64,000 nucleotides of DNA from Lepas anatifera (GCA_034440635.1 JAOTON010000896.1:1495001-1559000); one strand, 5' to 3'; positions 1-12,290 are shown, counted from the first letter of the stretch. The notes: a model not told the origin generated them from the sequence alone. Translations and numbers: made by a program.

Positions 1-428
1 CGGATCTTCATGCTGCTAAAAACCTCGATACACAGGCAGATCCAGGAGGCAAGGGGGCACTTGACAACCCCCTCCCCCACACTCCTATAAACCTTCGCCT
101 CCATCTGAATGGTCACGGACCCCCTGAAATGTCGATGGAGCCACCTAAAGTGCCCCCCCACTCCCACCCCATTTGAGACCGCACGCGGTATACATGAAAC
201 TGGTAAAATAAATACTGTTTTTTTTCAGATGGAGCACTTTTAGGATTGTACTGTTATGGGCGCTCTACCGCTGTCGCCTAAGCCCAAATAACTACTAACT
301 AACAGTATGCAGTTACCGCGCCCCCACAATGGGTTTTTTCCGTAGAAAAAGGCATCCTCAATGTCCCGATGGCGCTCCAGCTTATACGCCCCTTTTCCAC
401 GCGATCAGAAATCTTGGATCCGCCTATG
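1..428. mobile_element. hAT-like non-autonomous element, right part only
   Basis: The right edge reads, on the minus strand, CATAGGCGGATCCAAG. This is the terminal motif shared by the other hAT-type MITEs in this window (22238, 25694, 56100). The window opens with CGGATC, which could be the inner part of the left terminal repeat, so the element probably begins only a few bases outside. No coding capacity is seen inside. The left target duplication cannot be read, so assignment rests on the terminal motif alone. Confidence 0.5.
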
Positions 429-2128
429 TCACGATTGACGATTCAATAGATAAGACTTAATGAAAAATAAAGTAAGTGAATCACAATTGTGTAATTAGTA
501 GTCACGGCCCTTTTGTGTTTTTTTTCTACGGCAGCGCTGCGGCCAGCAATGACCCTTAACAGTGACAACCAGTGGATGCAGTGGACAGTGACTACAATGG
601 GCGACAGCCAGACTTCCCGATATACAGGGCCCGACCAGGCGCGACGGCAAATCTGAACACTGAAATCACTGTTCACTGTCGAAAACATTGGGTATGGGGA
701 ATGTTCCTCTTGCAAAAATCCGGGAGCTTTTGGTGCCAGGTGCTTTGTCAAAAATACCCAAGACAAATGACGCAAGGGATTGAAATACGCAAGTCATAAT
801 TGTCATAACCGAGAACAAAGGCAATAATAGCGCATTCGTTACATTTCCTCACGTCACTTATCTTGGGTATTTTTGAAGGCCAGTAAGTATTTCCTAAAAA
901 TGTCTGGCAACAAAAGCTCTCGGATTTTTGGCAAGAGGGCCTGAAACATCCCCAAACTTTCGTTGCCTTATGTCGTTTGTAAATGCCTATAAGTTGATTC
1001 ATCGAGTAGGTCGGGGTGTGAAAATTGTTTCAGCGTAATGACAATAATAGCAGAAGACTGGAAAGTACCGCTTTGGGTCCCATTGTATGTCTGAACTTGC
1101 TAAAAGTGCTCAAAATAGAATGCGGCATGTTTGTCTTCGTACATGTACGTATATTTCAGCAGCAATCTGCGACCGCACACTGCTAAAGGAAAGAAGATAA
1201 TAGATGGGAGAGCAATTCAAAGTTTCTTTAACCGCCACAAAAAAGGGTAAAAACTGCCCCAAACTGGTTGATCTTCCCCAAGGCTGCCCCAATGAGCTCT
1301 TGTCAAAACCTGCCATGCTGTACAGAACCTGTCATGCCGCCATGGCCCCTCAAAGCAATAAAAGGGTCCCAACCCTCTTCTGGCCTGTGCAATAGCCAAC
1401 TACGTTTTCATGTTTAATTGGGGAACTGTTTATCAATAAAACTATTTTGATTGTTTTTGTCCAATTGCAAGGTATATTTTTGATAGTGCAAACTTTCTTC
1501 ACTGCACCAGACAAATTCTGTCTATTGACTCCGTCAGTCAGTACTTTCTATAGAAAGTATGCTCAAGTATACTTGACCTCATGTGCATGGGCTTGGCTTC
1601 CCCTAAGCAACCTGCTGGATCTGCACCTGTTTGGGCAGCATTTGACACTCCTGGTCTTGGAGAGTTGCCGTGCGGGCAAATTGTGACAAGCATTCCCAAT
1701 AATCACTTCACCCAATATTGGGCCATTTGATCCATGTTAGTTCTTAAATGTGGGAACTCTCAAGACCAATTTAAAGGGAACATGACACCTTCTTAATATG
1801 ATCTGAATTGGGAAAGCCATGTGATATGAAATGTCAAAAAAAACCACTTGTTCACCATTTTATTTGTCCAAAGTTTTACTGTTTGTTGAAACAAATGAAG
1901 AAATTTACCCCTATCGACCCTGTCCTCCCTGGTCATGTTTACATTTTATGACACAATCTTAAGCAAGTTATGTTATGCTCAACCCTGGTGCACGCGCTGA
2001 GGGAACAATTTTGTTTCTTTTTTTATCATCTGAAAAACCATTATGCTAAACATACCCAAGAACATACCATTGGTACTGTTGATTGTACATGGGTATATAT
2101 AACTTGCTTATTGACTGTGTTTTTTTGA
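429..2128. other. Stretch without a recognisable gene
   Basis: Only short open frames without recognisable domains are present. An inverted repeat at about 690-960 is listed separately. I see no RNA gene and no clear transposon ends in the rest. Confidence 0.5.
690..960. repeat. Imperfect inverted repeat, hairpin MITE-like
   Basis: CAAAAATACCCAAG at 749-762 is mirrored by CTTGGGTATTTTTG at about 863-876. The similarity continues outward through AAAATCCGGGAGCTTTTG on the left and its near-complement on the right (about 900-930). The two arms are about 90 bp each around a loop of about 80 bp. I do not see convincing target duplications, so the family is unknown. Confidence 0.5.
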
Positions 2129-2584
2129 CTGCGCTTTTTTTGTAGAAAGAGTCTTGGAACTAAGATGCATAGCCTTAACAAATAATGTTAATGTTCTAGG
2201 AGCTCTGATGAGCGCAAAAATGCGAAAAAATGTCACTATTACCCGAGAAACGCAAGACAGTTGCTCAGCACGCCAGCAAAAAAGACTCGCAGTGATTTGA
2301 GTACAGAATATGCAGGGCGCATCATTTTCCAAGATAATATTGCAGACAATTTATGCTAAGTTGAATGGGAGATAAGATAAAAGTTCACAAAGGTTCGCCA
2401 CGGCGAAGTTTTTCGATCAATCTGCAATGGTGCATTACCAGCAAATTGTCAGTCAGAGAAATAAATGGCATCCCTGATATCAGAATCGGTATATTCACGA
2501 AAAGAGCTGTCATTATGCTGACAGGAAGCGTCTCTCTGATAATAAAAAGCACGTAGACACGCAAGTAAGCTAATCTGAGCCTCC

Positions 2585-4130
2585 CAAATTGATAACGTGT
2601 TTTCCTGAGCAGCTCTGGGGCCCTCAGCTGAGCTGGGCCCGCCGAGGCTGATGAGGACCCCTGAGCTGGTATGGGGCTCCTCAGCTAATTAAGTGCTTCC
2701 TTACTTGATCTGTTACCCTGAGCTGGTCGGGACCACTGAGCTAATTCCTTGTCCCTGAGCTGATAAGGTTCTCCCTGAGCTGATCTAGGCCCCTGCTCTG
2801 GTCTAGGGGATAGGAGCTGATCTGGACCCCCGAGCTGATAGATCTGGTGCCCCTGAACAGATATGTTGCCGCCTGAGCTGAAATAATGCACCCTGAGTCG
2901 ATCTCCTGAGCCCTTATTGTGCCTGCTGAACTCATATTATGGTCTCTGAGCTAGTCGGGTGCCCCTGAGCTAATCAGGTGCCCTTTAAGCTGATCTGAGA
3001 CTCCTGGGTTGATAAAATGATATCCTGAGAAGGTCTGGGCCCCTGAGCTGGTATGGAGCTCCTGAGCTGATTGACACGCGCATTGACGGGGGAGCGGGTA
3101 CCCGCCCCCTCGGGTTTTTCGGAGATAGCATTAAATCGGCGGCGCTACGCGCCGCCGTACTTTTGGTACCTTTTCTCTCATCATTTTTACAACTTCTGTG
3201 AAAATTTTAAGGTTAGGTCATCTTAGGTCAGGTCACAAGTACAGGTCAAGTGACCTGACCTCAAAAAGTTTAAGATAGCATAAGTCTGAGCAGGGTGAAC
3301 TTATCCGATTGAAACTCATATCACATAATGCACCCACCGAGTTCTCTGAAATATGTTCCGGTATGTTTTATATCGATGACCTAAGGTCAGGTACGAGGCA
3401 TGACCTCTCCATTGGAAATACATGGGAAACATTGTTTTCACTGTATAACTCAGTAACGGATAGTGATAGGGCGTTTATTTTAGGTGCATTAGACTCGCCT
3501 TGGCTTCGCAGTTCTAATGATATGCATTTTTAATTTGACCCTGAACTGACCTCAGGTCAGGTCAAATCCTTGATTTGACCTAGCAAGGTCGAGTTATATA
3601 TCATTCGATTCGGCTTGCTGCAAGGATTCATACAGTTCACTTGGTTTTGCTCTATCTTTACTTGTTCAGATGAAATGGCCGAAGAACTTAATTTAAATGT
3701 TATCCCTATTACGACATGTTTTGACCTCTCGTGACCTTAAATGTGACCTGACAAAAATGGTTAAAATATTTTCGATGGAGAAGTGGATGGGCTACCCAAC
3801 TCCGTTTACCGTTTTTCGCTACCTACCGTGGTTCTCGAGATCTTAGGGTGGCGGGTACCCTCCCCTAAGATCTCGTGAGATGGCTCAGACCCCGTCAATG
3901 CGCGTGTTAAGTGCCTCCTGACCTGATCTGGTACCCCGAGCTAATCTGGGCATCTTCTTGGTCGAGGATCACTTAGCTGAACTACTGCTCCCGGATTCGA
4001 TCTGGTGCCTCCTGAACCATAATTTTTCCTCCTGAGCCCAATGCACCCTGGGTCGATCTTGGGACTCCTGAGACATTATTGTGCCTCTTGAACCCATCTG
4101 ATGCCGTGCTAGCTAGTCGGGTGCCACCTT
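2585..4130. repeat. Tandem repeats of left foldback arm (interrupted)
   Basis: Degenerate units of roughly 25-32 bp carry a CCTGAGCTGATCTGG-type core followed by a variable GGxGCCC stretch. The array is cut by the inserted element at 3075-3906 and resumes at 3911. The short open frames here are by-products of the repeat and vary in frame. Confidence 0.75.
3075..3906 (+). mobile_element. TTAA-flanked non-autonomous element, family T1 copy 1
   Basis: The ends are CACGCGCATTGACGGGG and its inverse CCCCGTCAATGCGCGTG. The flanks are TTGA (3071-3074, presumably mutated) and TTAA (3907-3910). The target is a tandem-repeat unit of the foldback element; a related unit at about 2685 still carries an uninterrupted TTAA. 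Just inside the left end are a palindrome around GGTACC and a GC hairpin (3137-3157) with an 8-bp CGGCGGCG stem. The interior is crowded with AGGTCA/TGACCT hexamers in direct and inverted arrangement. There is no transposase. TTAA duplication is typical of piggyBac; the CAC start is less usual, so the superfamily is not certain. Confidence 0.75.
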
Positions 4131-4239
4131 TTTATCGCCACTCCTAGAATCCACCAGTATAGTAGTCAATGTATATAATTAAAGGTGCCTAAGCATCACA
4201 AGACGTTTTAGCGATGGCTGATTCCTCCTAAGCTCCATT

Positions 4240-5565
4240 TGAAAAGGGGAGTTTGCATTGTGTTCTTATTCCCCATCTATTCAAGATCAGTTCAGGGGCA
4301 CCCTAGTGTAGATCAGAGCCCTCCAGAGCAGCTGCCCCCAGTTGTGCCTCCAGGGACTAGACTAGCTCAGTGGCATCCCGAGATTATGGGAGTTGGCCTT
4401 GTATTCTTATTCTCTGCCTATTTAAGATCAGCTCAGGGACCTCTGATGTGGACCAGAGCTCCCCAGCGCAGCTCATGCTTCGCCCAGAGACTAGACAAGC
4501 TCAGTGGTCCCTAGAGATGGGGTTATCAGACTAGCTTAATGAGCCCCAGGTTGGCTCATAGGGCCTTGAACCAGCTCAATGACCCCGTAACACTTTAAGG
4601 CGCCTGATCACCTCAAGGGGCCTCAGGCCAACTAGAGAACTCTAACAGGCTTAGCGCCCAGACCAGCTCAGGGTACCCCCAAGCCCCATACCAGCTCAGG
4701 GTACCCCCAGGAGCCAGATCCAATCTTGGGCCTCCAATCAGTTCAGGGCTATAAGTCAGGTCAGGGGACAAGATCAAGTAAGGGACACTACATCAGCTTA
4801 GGAACCTTTTATCAGCTCAGGGATCCCGATCAGCTCAGTCAGGAGCCCAGAGCTGCTCAGGAAATCACGTAATCAACTCAGGAGGCCCAGGTGAGCTTAA
4901 ATGGTACCAGATTAGCTCAAAGGGGCACCATATTAGCTCAAGAGGGATCAGAATAGTTTGGATGGCATCATATGGGCTCAGGAGGAAAAATTATGGTTCA
5001 GGAAGCACCAGAACGACCAAGACGTTGCCAAGATTAGCTCGGGTACCAGATCAAGTCAGGAGGCTCTTAATCAGCTCAGGAGCCCCATACCAGCTCAGGG
5101 GCCCAGACCTTCTCAGGATATCATTTTATCAACCCAGGAGGCTCAGATCAGCTTAAAGGGCACCTGATTAGCTCAGGGGCACCCGACTAGCTCAGAGGGC
5201 ATAATATGAGTTCAGGGGGCACAATAAGGGCTCAGAAGATCGACTCAGGGTGCATTATTTCAGCTCAGGCGGCAACATATCTGTTCAGGGGCACCAGATC
5301 TATCAGCTCGGTGGCCCAGATCAGCTCCTATCCCTAGACCAGAGCAGGGGCCTAGATCAGCTCAGGGAGCACCTTATCAGCTCAGGGGACAAGGAATTAG
5401 CTCAGTGGTCCCGGCCAGCTCAGGGGTACCAAATCAAGGAAGGAAGCACTTAATTAGCTGAGGAGCCCCATACCAGCTCAGGGGTCCTGATCAGCCTCGG
5501 CGGGCCCAGCTCAGCTGAGGGCCCCAGAGCTGCTCAGGAAATCACGTTATCAACTCGGGAGGCTC
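4240..5565. repeat. Tandem repeats of right foldback arm
   Basis: The same ~30-bp repeat family is present in the opposite orientation, with a CCAGATCAGCTCAGG-type core. The stretch 5170-5460 is the close inverted partner of 2685-2960. The array is longer than its left counterpart, so unit number has diverged between arms. Confidence 0.75.
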
Positions 5566-6013
5566 AGATTAGCTTACTTGGATATCTACTTGCTTTTTAT
5601 TATCAGAGAGACGCTTCCTGTCAGCATAATGCCAGCTCTTTTCGTTAAAATACCGATTCTGATATCAGGGATGCCACTTATTTCTCTGACTGACAACTTC
5701 TTGATAATGCACCATCGCAGATTGTTCGAAAAACTTCACCGTGGCAAACCTTTGTGAAATTTGATTTTATCTCCCATTCAACTTAGCATAAATTGTCTGC
5801 AATATTATCTTGAAAATGATGTGCCCTGCATATTCTGTACTCAAATCACTGCGAGTCCTTTTTTGCTGGCGTGCTGAGCAACTGTCTTACGTTTCTCGGG
5901 TAATAGTGACATTTTTGTCGCATTTTTGCGCTCATCAGAGCTGCTAGAACATAAACGTTATTTGTTAAGGCTATGCATCTTGGTTCCAAGACTCTTTCTA
6001 CAAAAAACGCAGC

Positions 6014-8224
6014 TAAACTATAATAGATAATGATATTTTAATCAAGTCCCGCAATGTAATATCTTTCAGGACCCAAAGTCTACCACCAAACACACCATTC
6101 CATCGCTTCAAACTCATTCTAACCTCGAGCTACACGTGTCAGACTTGAAAACAAGAAATCAACCCTGTGCACGTGGATTCACTTTTTTGCGGTGCCTCAT
6201 TAACAACCCCATTGGAGATGACCTAGAAAATAATATATTTCAACATTTCTAAGCCTAACGTCTCTCTTCCTAACTGACGAGATGGTCAATGTCGGCATTG
6301 TCCGCTGGCGTATTTCTCGTGTTTGTTAATGATTTGCCATTTGCAAGCTTCCCGCGCTATTTCTTTTGGTAACCTTTTTTGGAAAAACAAGTGCAAAGTT
6401 CACTTTAGTTAACGACAGAAGCAAGCATGGCCTGGCATTTGTATGTAATATATATTTGCACGTGGGCTATGAAGATTAAATGTGGGTAATGATCTTTTGA
6501 TCTCAACTCCTAGGGTTTGGTGCTACAATGGAAGAGACTGGGAAAACACGGGGGTACCCTGCGCTACCGTTCATACCAGGGAACATATGCTTAGGCGCAC
6601 AGCATACCTCTTCAGGTTTCAGACGGAAGCTGCAATGTAGCACATAATAACTACAGGCGGACAAAATTACTCCCAAACATCACTGCCAGTAAGGGTATTG
6701 CAGTGCCCTACATTTTGCATTGGACCAAGCATATACATGTGTTTTGATGAATGGCCATAACTTTTGCAATAGTCATTATAGTCTCACAAAACTTTGTGTT
6801 AATATATCAAACATGTGCTGCATTACATCTGCAAAATTTAGTGTTTGTTAACTGAACTGAGTTTAATCTACTTGAGTTTAACTGAAAGGGGTGTAACGAT
6901 GTCCTCAGGCGATGTTGCACGTGCTGGAGTATTGGGCAGAACACCCATTGCGCAATTTGCTATATAATATGGAGAACAATGGTTGATTTGAATCAGGAAG
7001 ATATCATTTGAAACTATTTGCTTATCCAATCAGTTGTTACCAGCACTGAAGCAAGAAGCTAACATCCCGGACAAAGTTCCCCAATTGGCTTGAAAACAGT
7101 GCATTTGCACGCGCTCAGATATGACGTGATATCTCAATAGCTCTTCTAGGTGTCTAAACAATTTTTGGAGAAATTATACTGAACATGTTAAGCGACATGT
7201 GTGCAAAGTTTCATGGCTGTTTGTTTCACCCATACAGAGATACAGGGTGTTGACGCACCCTTTCGCGGAGCTGCACGTGCCAAAAATGACGTGATAGGAC
7301 CAAACCAGAATACAGACACCGACATGTGTAGAAGCAGTGTATTTTGAGCTTGAAAATTAAATTATGTTTTTGCCACCAGCGGTCTTCTTAGCGTAGTTAT
7401 AAGCCGTTTAAGTCCAAGAGGCATGGGCCGATTTTGCGCGTGCATCCTTTGACAAATGCACCTCCTGCGGACGAGTAGGCGCTGTATCGGTTGTCCACCC
7501 AAGGTCATGATCCTGAATATTCAGGGATTTCATTTCTGTGCAACAACCTTTTACAACACGCCGGACAGCTTTTGGCACTTTGCCCCCGGGTAGTATGTAT
7601 AAACTGCTTATGGACTGTGTTTAAGCTCAAAATGTGTTTCAATAATTCAAGAAAAAGAGAAGAAATTATATATGTTGCTTTGGTTCCTAATGGTAACCTA
7701 TTTTAACTAAAAACATTTCCTTGTATTCACATTCATTATTGTCACAAATCAAATGGGTAAATAACATTTCCAGCTCATGGGCCAATTTGATATCACAATA
7801 ATTTGGACACTTGTCATTACTAACAGAGGAAAATCAACTCAAACAAAATATAACAAAATATTACTCCTAGCAACGCCATATAATCCAGACAGTTGATGCA
7901 TAGTTAAACCCCACCAATTATTTTTATTGAAGTATCAGTCTTATCAGTTTTTTTTGCAGAAAGGAGCCAAATCCATTATTTTCAGCATGGATTGTCCCTA
8001 GAAGCACTAACGGTTCCAAGGTGAGATCTTCCCTTAGAAAAAAAACTCAACAGGCCATCGGGAAATAAAATGAGCTGCCGCTGTCCTGGTTTAGCTGTAC
8101 TCTGTAAAATGTTCAGAAACCTTACTTGAATCATAAAACCAGTGGTTGAATTTGTCGTTTAGGCAGATCTACGACCGACTTTCCAAGCTTTGTATGTTGT
8201 GTTTTACCAGCATGCAACTTATCC
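6014..8224. other. Stretch without a recognisable gene
   Basis: The sequence is AT-leaning and unique-looking, with short non-homologous open frames. I recognise no domains, tRNA-like boxes or paired element ends. Confidence 0.5.
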
Positions 8225-8300
8225 CTGGTGTGACACTTTTGGTCATATGAATTCTGGTTGGCGACAGTTTTGACATTTTTTCCTCCCCTGCCGGTGATGT
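8225..8300 (+). mobile_element. SINE fragment (3' tail of family C)
   Basis: The segment with GTTGGCGACAG and TTTTGACATTTTTTCC matches the 3' part of the tRNA-headed SINEs at 11942-12290 and 24927-25115. The tRNA head is not recognisable here. Confidence 0.4.
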
Positions 8301-8560
8301 GTTCAAACTGTTTTTCTTGTAAGTTCCTACTAGCAGCTTAGGGTAACACCAGGCAAAAACAAATAATATTGCCGCCATGAGCATTATCCATCGGGAAAGG
8401 TCACAGCTCTAGAGATATAACTTTGTATTATTGTGGCATAATAAGTTGACTCATCAGGATACATGACATAGCTGACAGCGTTGGAAAATATAAGCATGGC
8501 ATATTCGAATACATATATGTAACATTCAGTCCAGTCACATTTTTTCGGCAACTCATTTAA

Positions 8561-9411
8561 CACGCAAATTGACGGGGGTCTGAGCCACCTTCGCATTGAC
8601 GGGGGGCGGGTACACGCCCCCTAAGATCTCGAGAACCACGGTAGGTAGCGAAAAACGGTAAATGGCATTGGGCTGCCCGTCCACTTCTCCATCGAAAACA
8701 TTTGTACCATTTTTTTGTCAGGTCACATTTAAGGTCACATGCCGTCAAAACATGCCGTCATAGGGATAACATGTAAATTCAGTTTTTCGGCCATTACATC
8801 TGAACAAGTAAAGATAGAGCAAAACGACTTAAACTATATGAATCCTCTCAGCAAGCCGAATCGAATGATATATAATTTGATCTTGCTAGGTCAAATCAAG
8901 GATTTGACCTGACCTGAGGTCAGGTCCGGGTCAAATTATATAAAATGCATATCAATAGAACTGCAAAGCCCAGGCGAGTCTAATGCAGCTAAAATAAATG
9001 CTCTATCACCATCCGTTACTGAGTTATTCCGTAAAAAAACATTTTCCATGTATTTCCAATGGAGAGGTCATGCCTCGTACCTGATCTTACGTCATCGATA
9101 TCAAAAATACCGGAACATATTTTAGAGAACTCGGTAGGGCCATTATGTGATATGAGTTTCACTCGGATAAGTTCACCCTGCTCCGACTTATGCTATCTTA
9201 AACTTTTTTTGAGGTCGGGTCACTTGACCTGTACTGGTGACCTGACCTGAGATGACCTAACCTTAAAATTTTCCCAGAAGTTGTAAAAATTATGAGGGAA
9301 AAGGTATGCCAAGTACGGCGGCGCTACGCGCCGCCGTGTTTCTACTATCTCCGAAAAGCCCGATGGGGGGGTGGGTACGGGGGCGGGTACCCGCCCCCGT
9401 CAATGCGCGTG
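8561..9411 (-). mobile_element. TTAA-flanked non-autonomous element, family T1 copy 2
   Basis: This is a full-length inverted copy of the element at 3075-3906. Exact TTAA duplications lie at 8557-8560 and 9412-9415. The right end is CCCCCGTCAATGCGCGTG. The GC hairpin with CGGCGGCG stem is preserved at 9316-9336, as are the AGGTCA clusters around 8885-8935 and 9205-9260. Open frames on both strands do not match between copies, which argues against coding function. Confidence 0.8.
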
Positions 9412-9415
9412 TTAA

Positions 9416-10319
9416 CTCGCCAGCATTTTAGTCAACTCAGCTTATTGGTGTGATGTGTGCCAACTCAACTCACCGATCTTAATGTTTGACTCAACTCAAC
9501 CAAGAGTCAGATACATAAGTCAGATTTTGAGGTAAATTTTAACTCTGACTCATGAGTCCCACAACTCTGGTGTGCACAGTGGAAGTGTGGTGGTATGGTA
9601 ACCATGGGGAACCATGTGGAAGTGTACACAGTGGTACGCATGGTAGCCATGGGGAAGCCTTTATATAATGTGCTTATACCCGCCAGTGGGACGATCTCAC
9701 AAAAACCGATCCAACAAGAAAGATTGGTTACGGCTTTGTCACGCTGAGAAGTTATTTTCGCATTCAACTTAGGTAATTAGACCAACGCTATCATTCATAC
9801 ATGCAATCATCCACATACTCGACTTGACGGCAATAGTCTTTTATATTTTCCGTTTTGTTTTGTATTTACTGATTGAGAGCTGAGCAACGAAGGCTTTCTC
9901 TAAATCGGCATAAAGCAGACACCAGGCGTGTTCTCGCCTGTCCGTTTCGGCCATCATCTCTGGTAGAAAAAAACTCGGCCCCCCATCACCGCCGGTTGTC
10001 AGAGCCAGTCGCCGAAACTTCCGGCGCGATCACTGCCAGTGCCCGCCATGTCCCAAAACAGCAGCCTTTCAAATGTCTCGGACTCAGAGCGGATCCGAGG
10101 AGTATGGGACAGCCATCATTTTAGGCTCACAGAGACGTGCCTCGTCCAGGGCGGGCACCCATGTCGGATGCTGAAGGCGCCAAACATTAACGAATGCCTG
10201 TAAAGCGTCGAAGGTTGCGGCGCCCTGAAGCTGACGCGGGAAGACGGCCCGGGCTGAGGCACTCTTTTCCCAGAGGTGTCACGATACGGGAGGTTTCATG
10301 ATACGCACGCCTCTTCCCT
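9416..10319. other. Stretch without a recognisable gene
   Basis: 9590-9660 has a locally repeated GGTAACCATGGGG-like motif. 9880-10200 is relatively GC-rich with one 83-codon open frame that I cannot relate to any family. Confidence 0.45.
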
Positions 10320-10366
10320 GAAAAAAAAAAAAAAAAAAAAAAAGAAAAAAAAAAGAGAGAGAGAAA

Positions 10367-10425
<59 letters not shown>
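10320..10425. repeat. Poly(A) followed by (GA)n microsatellite
   Basis: About 33 A residues run into an interrupted (GA)n tract of about 70 bp. An A-rich run followed by a simple repeat can mark the 3' end of a retroposed sequence, but no parent element is recognisable upstream. Confidence 0.9.
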
Positions 10426-10427
<2 letters not shown>

Positions 10428-11174
10428 GAAGGCATCCACGTTATGCAATCGGATGAATGCGAGTCAAGTACTGCCCGTCGCTGTCGGCCAAAAAGTGAGC
10501 TCAAAAGGAGACCTTATCATTAGTTGGCTCCCAACCAATCTCTTCGCCGATTTCTCTGACATCTAGCCATTGTGTGGCTTTTTTAGACGGCGTGGTGCCT
10601 TATGAAATGCGGTCGGTTTCACCAGTGGGATACTGGAAACCGTTCTCCACATCTCACTAGTGAATTCTGGGTCTACCCTTTGGTTTGGTACCGTCCTTGT
10701 TCTGCTATGGAAAGACGTTTGTGAAGGAAATGCATCTCCTTGAATTCCTTGTCTGCTTGCATTCTCAATGCTTCCTCTTAAGTCCTCTGTTAAACGTCCC
10801 GGGCCCCCTGAAAACGACTTTCTATTCCCCGCAATGCTAGAAGTGGCACCCCCGGGAAGAAGTCCAGACATTTTAACCTGCCAAAACATGGTCTATCTGA
10901 GCAATTTCATCCCATTTGCAATGCACTGTCACATTGTTGGCGGTGGAGTTGACGTGCCGAGGCTGTGTGGTTCTGGCTTTTTTAAACCTGCCAGCCAATG
11001 AAGATTCCAGATTCGACGTAGAAGGTGAAACGAATTCTCAAAATACAAAGCCTATCTCCTCTGTACTATTGAGAATTTTGAAACTGACCCGACACTTTTT
11101 TGTTTGCTTAAAACAAGGACGTCCGAGGCGGTCAATTGGCTGGTAAACGGGCAAATCTATGGAGCTATAATTCC
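10426..11174. other. Stretch without a recognisable gene
   Basis: A 108-codon frame lies on the minus strand (10563-10889) and a 77-codon frame on the plus strand. Neither shows a domain I recognise, so I do not call a gene. Confidence 0.4.
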
Positions 11175-11178
11175 TTAA

Positions 11179-11941
11179 CACTTGCGTTGATGGGGGCGGG
11201 TACCCGTCCCCCTCGGGTTTTTCGGAGATAGCATAAAAACGGCAGCGCGTAGCGCCGCCGTACTTGGCATTCCTTTTTTCTCATTATTTTTACAACTTTT
11301 GGGAACATTTAAGGTTAGGTCATCTCATGTCAGGTCACCAGTACAGGTCAAGTGACCTGACCTCAAAAAAGTTTAAGATAGCATAAGTCGGAACAGGGTA
11401 AACTTTTCAGATTGAAACAGATAGCACATAATGGACTCACCGAGTTCTCTAAAATATGTTCCGTTATTTTTAATATCGATGACCTAAGGTCAGGTACGAG
11501 CCATGACCTCTCCATTGGAAATACATAGGAAAAATGGTTTGAACTGAATAATTTAGTAACGGATGGTGATAGAGCGTTTATTTTAGCTGCATTATATTTG
11601 CCTTGTCTTTGCGGTTCTAATGATATGCATTTTATCTAATTTGACCTTGACCTGACTTCAGGTCAGGTCAAATCCTTGGTTTTGACTTAGCAAGATCATA
11701 TTATGTCATTCGATTCGGCTTGTTGCGATGATTTTACAGTCAAAGTCGTTTTGCTCTATATTTTCTTGTTCAGATGTAATGGCTGAAAACCTTCATTTAC
11801 ATGTTATCCCTATGATGGCATGTTTTGACCTCTCGTGACCTTAAATGTGACCTGACAAAAAATGCTTAAAATATTTTTGATGGAGAAGTGAATGGGCTAC
11901 TCATTGCCATTTACCTTTTTTGGCTACCTACCATGGTTCCA
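11179..11941 (+). mobile_element. TTAA-flanked element, family T1 copy 3, right end missing
   Basis: The copy starts after TTAA (11175-11178) with CACTTGCGTTGATGGGGG and follows the T1 family order: GC hairpin near 11239, AGGTCA clusters, and the ATATGTTCCG and TAATGATATGCATTTT segments. It stops after CTACCTACCATGGTTCC, where the tail of an inverted SINE begins. The last ~60 bp, including the right terminal repeat, are absent. Confidence 0.7.
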
Positions 11942-12290
11942 GGGAAGGAAAAAACGTCAAACCTGTCGCCAACCTTATGTTTAACACTGAAAGCTGTCGT
12001 TCTCATTTTTTTTAAATATAGGCAATTTCTAACGCACATATAATACGAAAAATAGTGCCTATATTGATAAAACAACCTCACAATAACATTCCTGGATTTG
12101 CGAAGAGGCTTACTGAAGATCACACACCTATGCATAATTCTGCCACCTGCGTAAGCGCCGCCACAGACACTGCAAAACAGCACTGACGAAAAGGGAAGAT
12201 TGAAACTGGCAGCGCTCGGGAATTGAAACGGTTATCCTCTACTAACAAGTCGAGCGCCCTTCCGACTGCGCTACCTGCGATCTGAACATT
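11942..12290 (-). mobile_element. tRNA-derived SINE, family C
   Basis: On the minus strand the 5' part (about 12290-12205) reads like a tRNA: an A-box-like TAGCGCAGTCGGAAGG and a B-box-like TTCAATTCCCGAGC. The 3' part carries GACAGCTTTCAGTGTTAAAC, then GTTGGCGACAGGTTTGA. The same tail is attached to the tRNA-headed repeat at 24927-25115. A shared tail on a divergent tRNA-like head is the usual SINE layout. Confidence 0.6.

Larger units (their letters stand above)
2129..6013. mobile_element. Foldback-like element with long repeat-filled inverted arms
   Basis: The outer ~440 bp on the left (2139-2580) reappears inverted on the right (about 5570-6013) with only scattered differences. Inside each outer block lies a long run of degenerate ~30-bp tandem repeats with the core CTGAGCTGATCTGG. 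They read in one orientation on the left (2585 to about 4130) and the opposite orientation on the right (about 4240-5565). The centre, about 4135-4240, is a short non-repetitive spacer. Long inverted arms built from short direct repeats are the hallmark of Drosophila Foldback elements. Relationship to that family is inferred from architecture only. No transposase is visible, and I could not define target duplications. The left arm is interrupted by a TTAA-flanked element at 3075-3906. Confidence 0.65.

Noticed and set aside
2585..5565. CRISPR-like or satellite array
   Set aside because: Repeats are degenerate, without regular unique spacers, inverted between arms, and part of a foldback element in eukaryotic DNA.
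10187..10504. Long minus-strand and plus-strand open frames
   Set aside because: They are generated by the poly(A)/(GA)n tract and have no meaning outside it.
10563..10889. Possible transposase-like protein (minus strand, SGGPGRLTE segment)
   Set aside because: A faint resemblance in one short stretch only; the rest does not follow any transposase I know.
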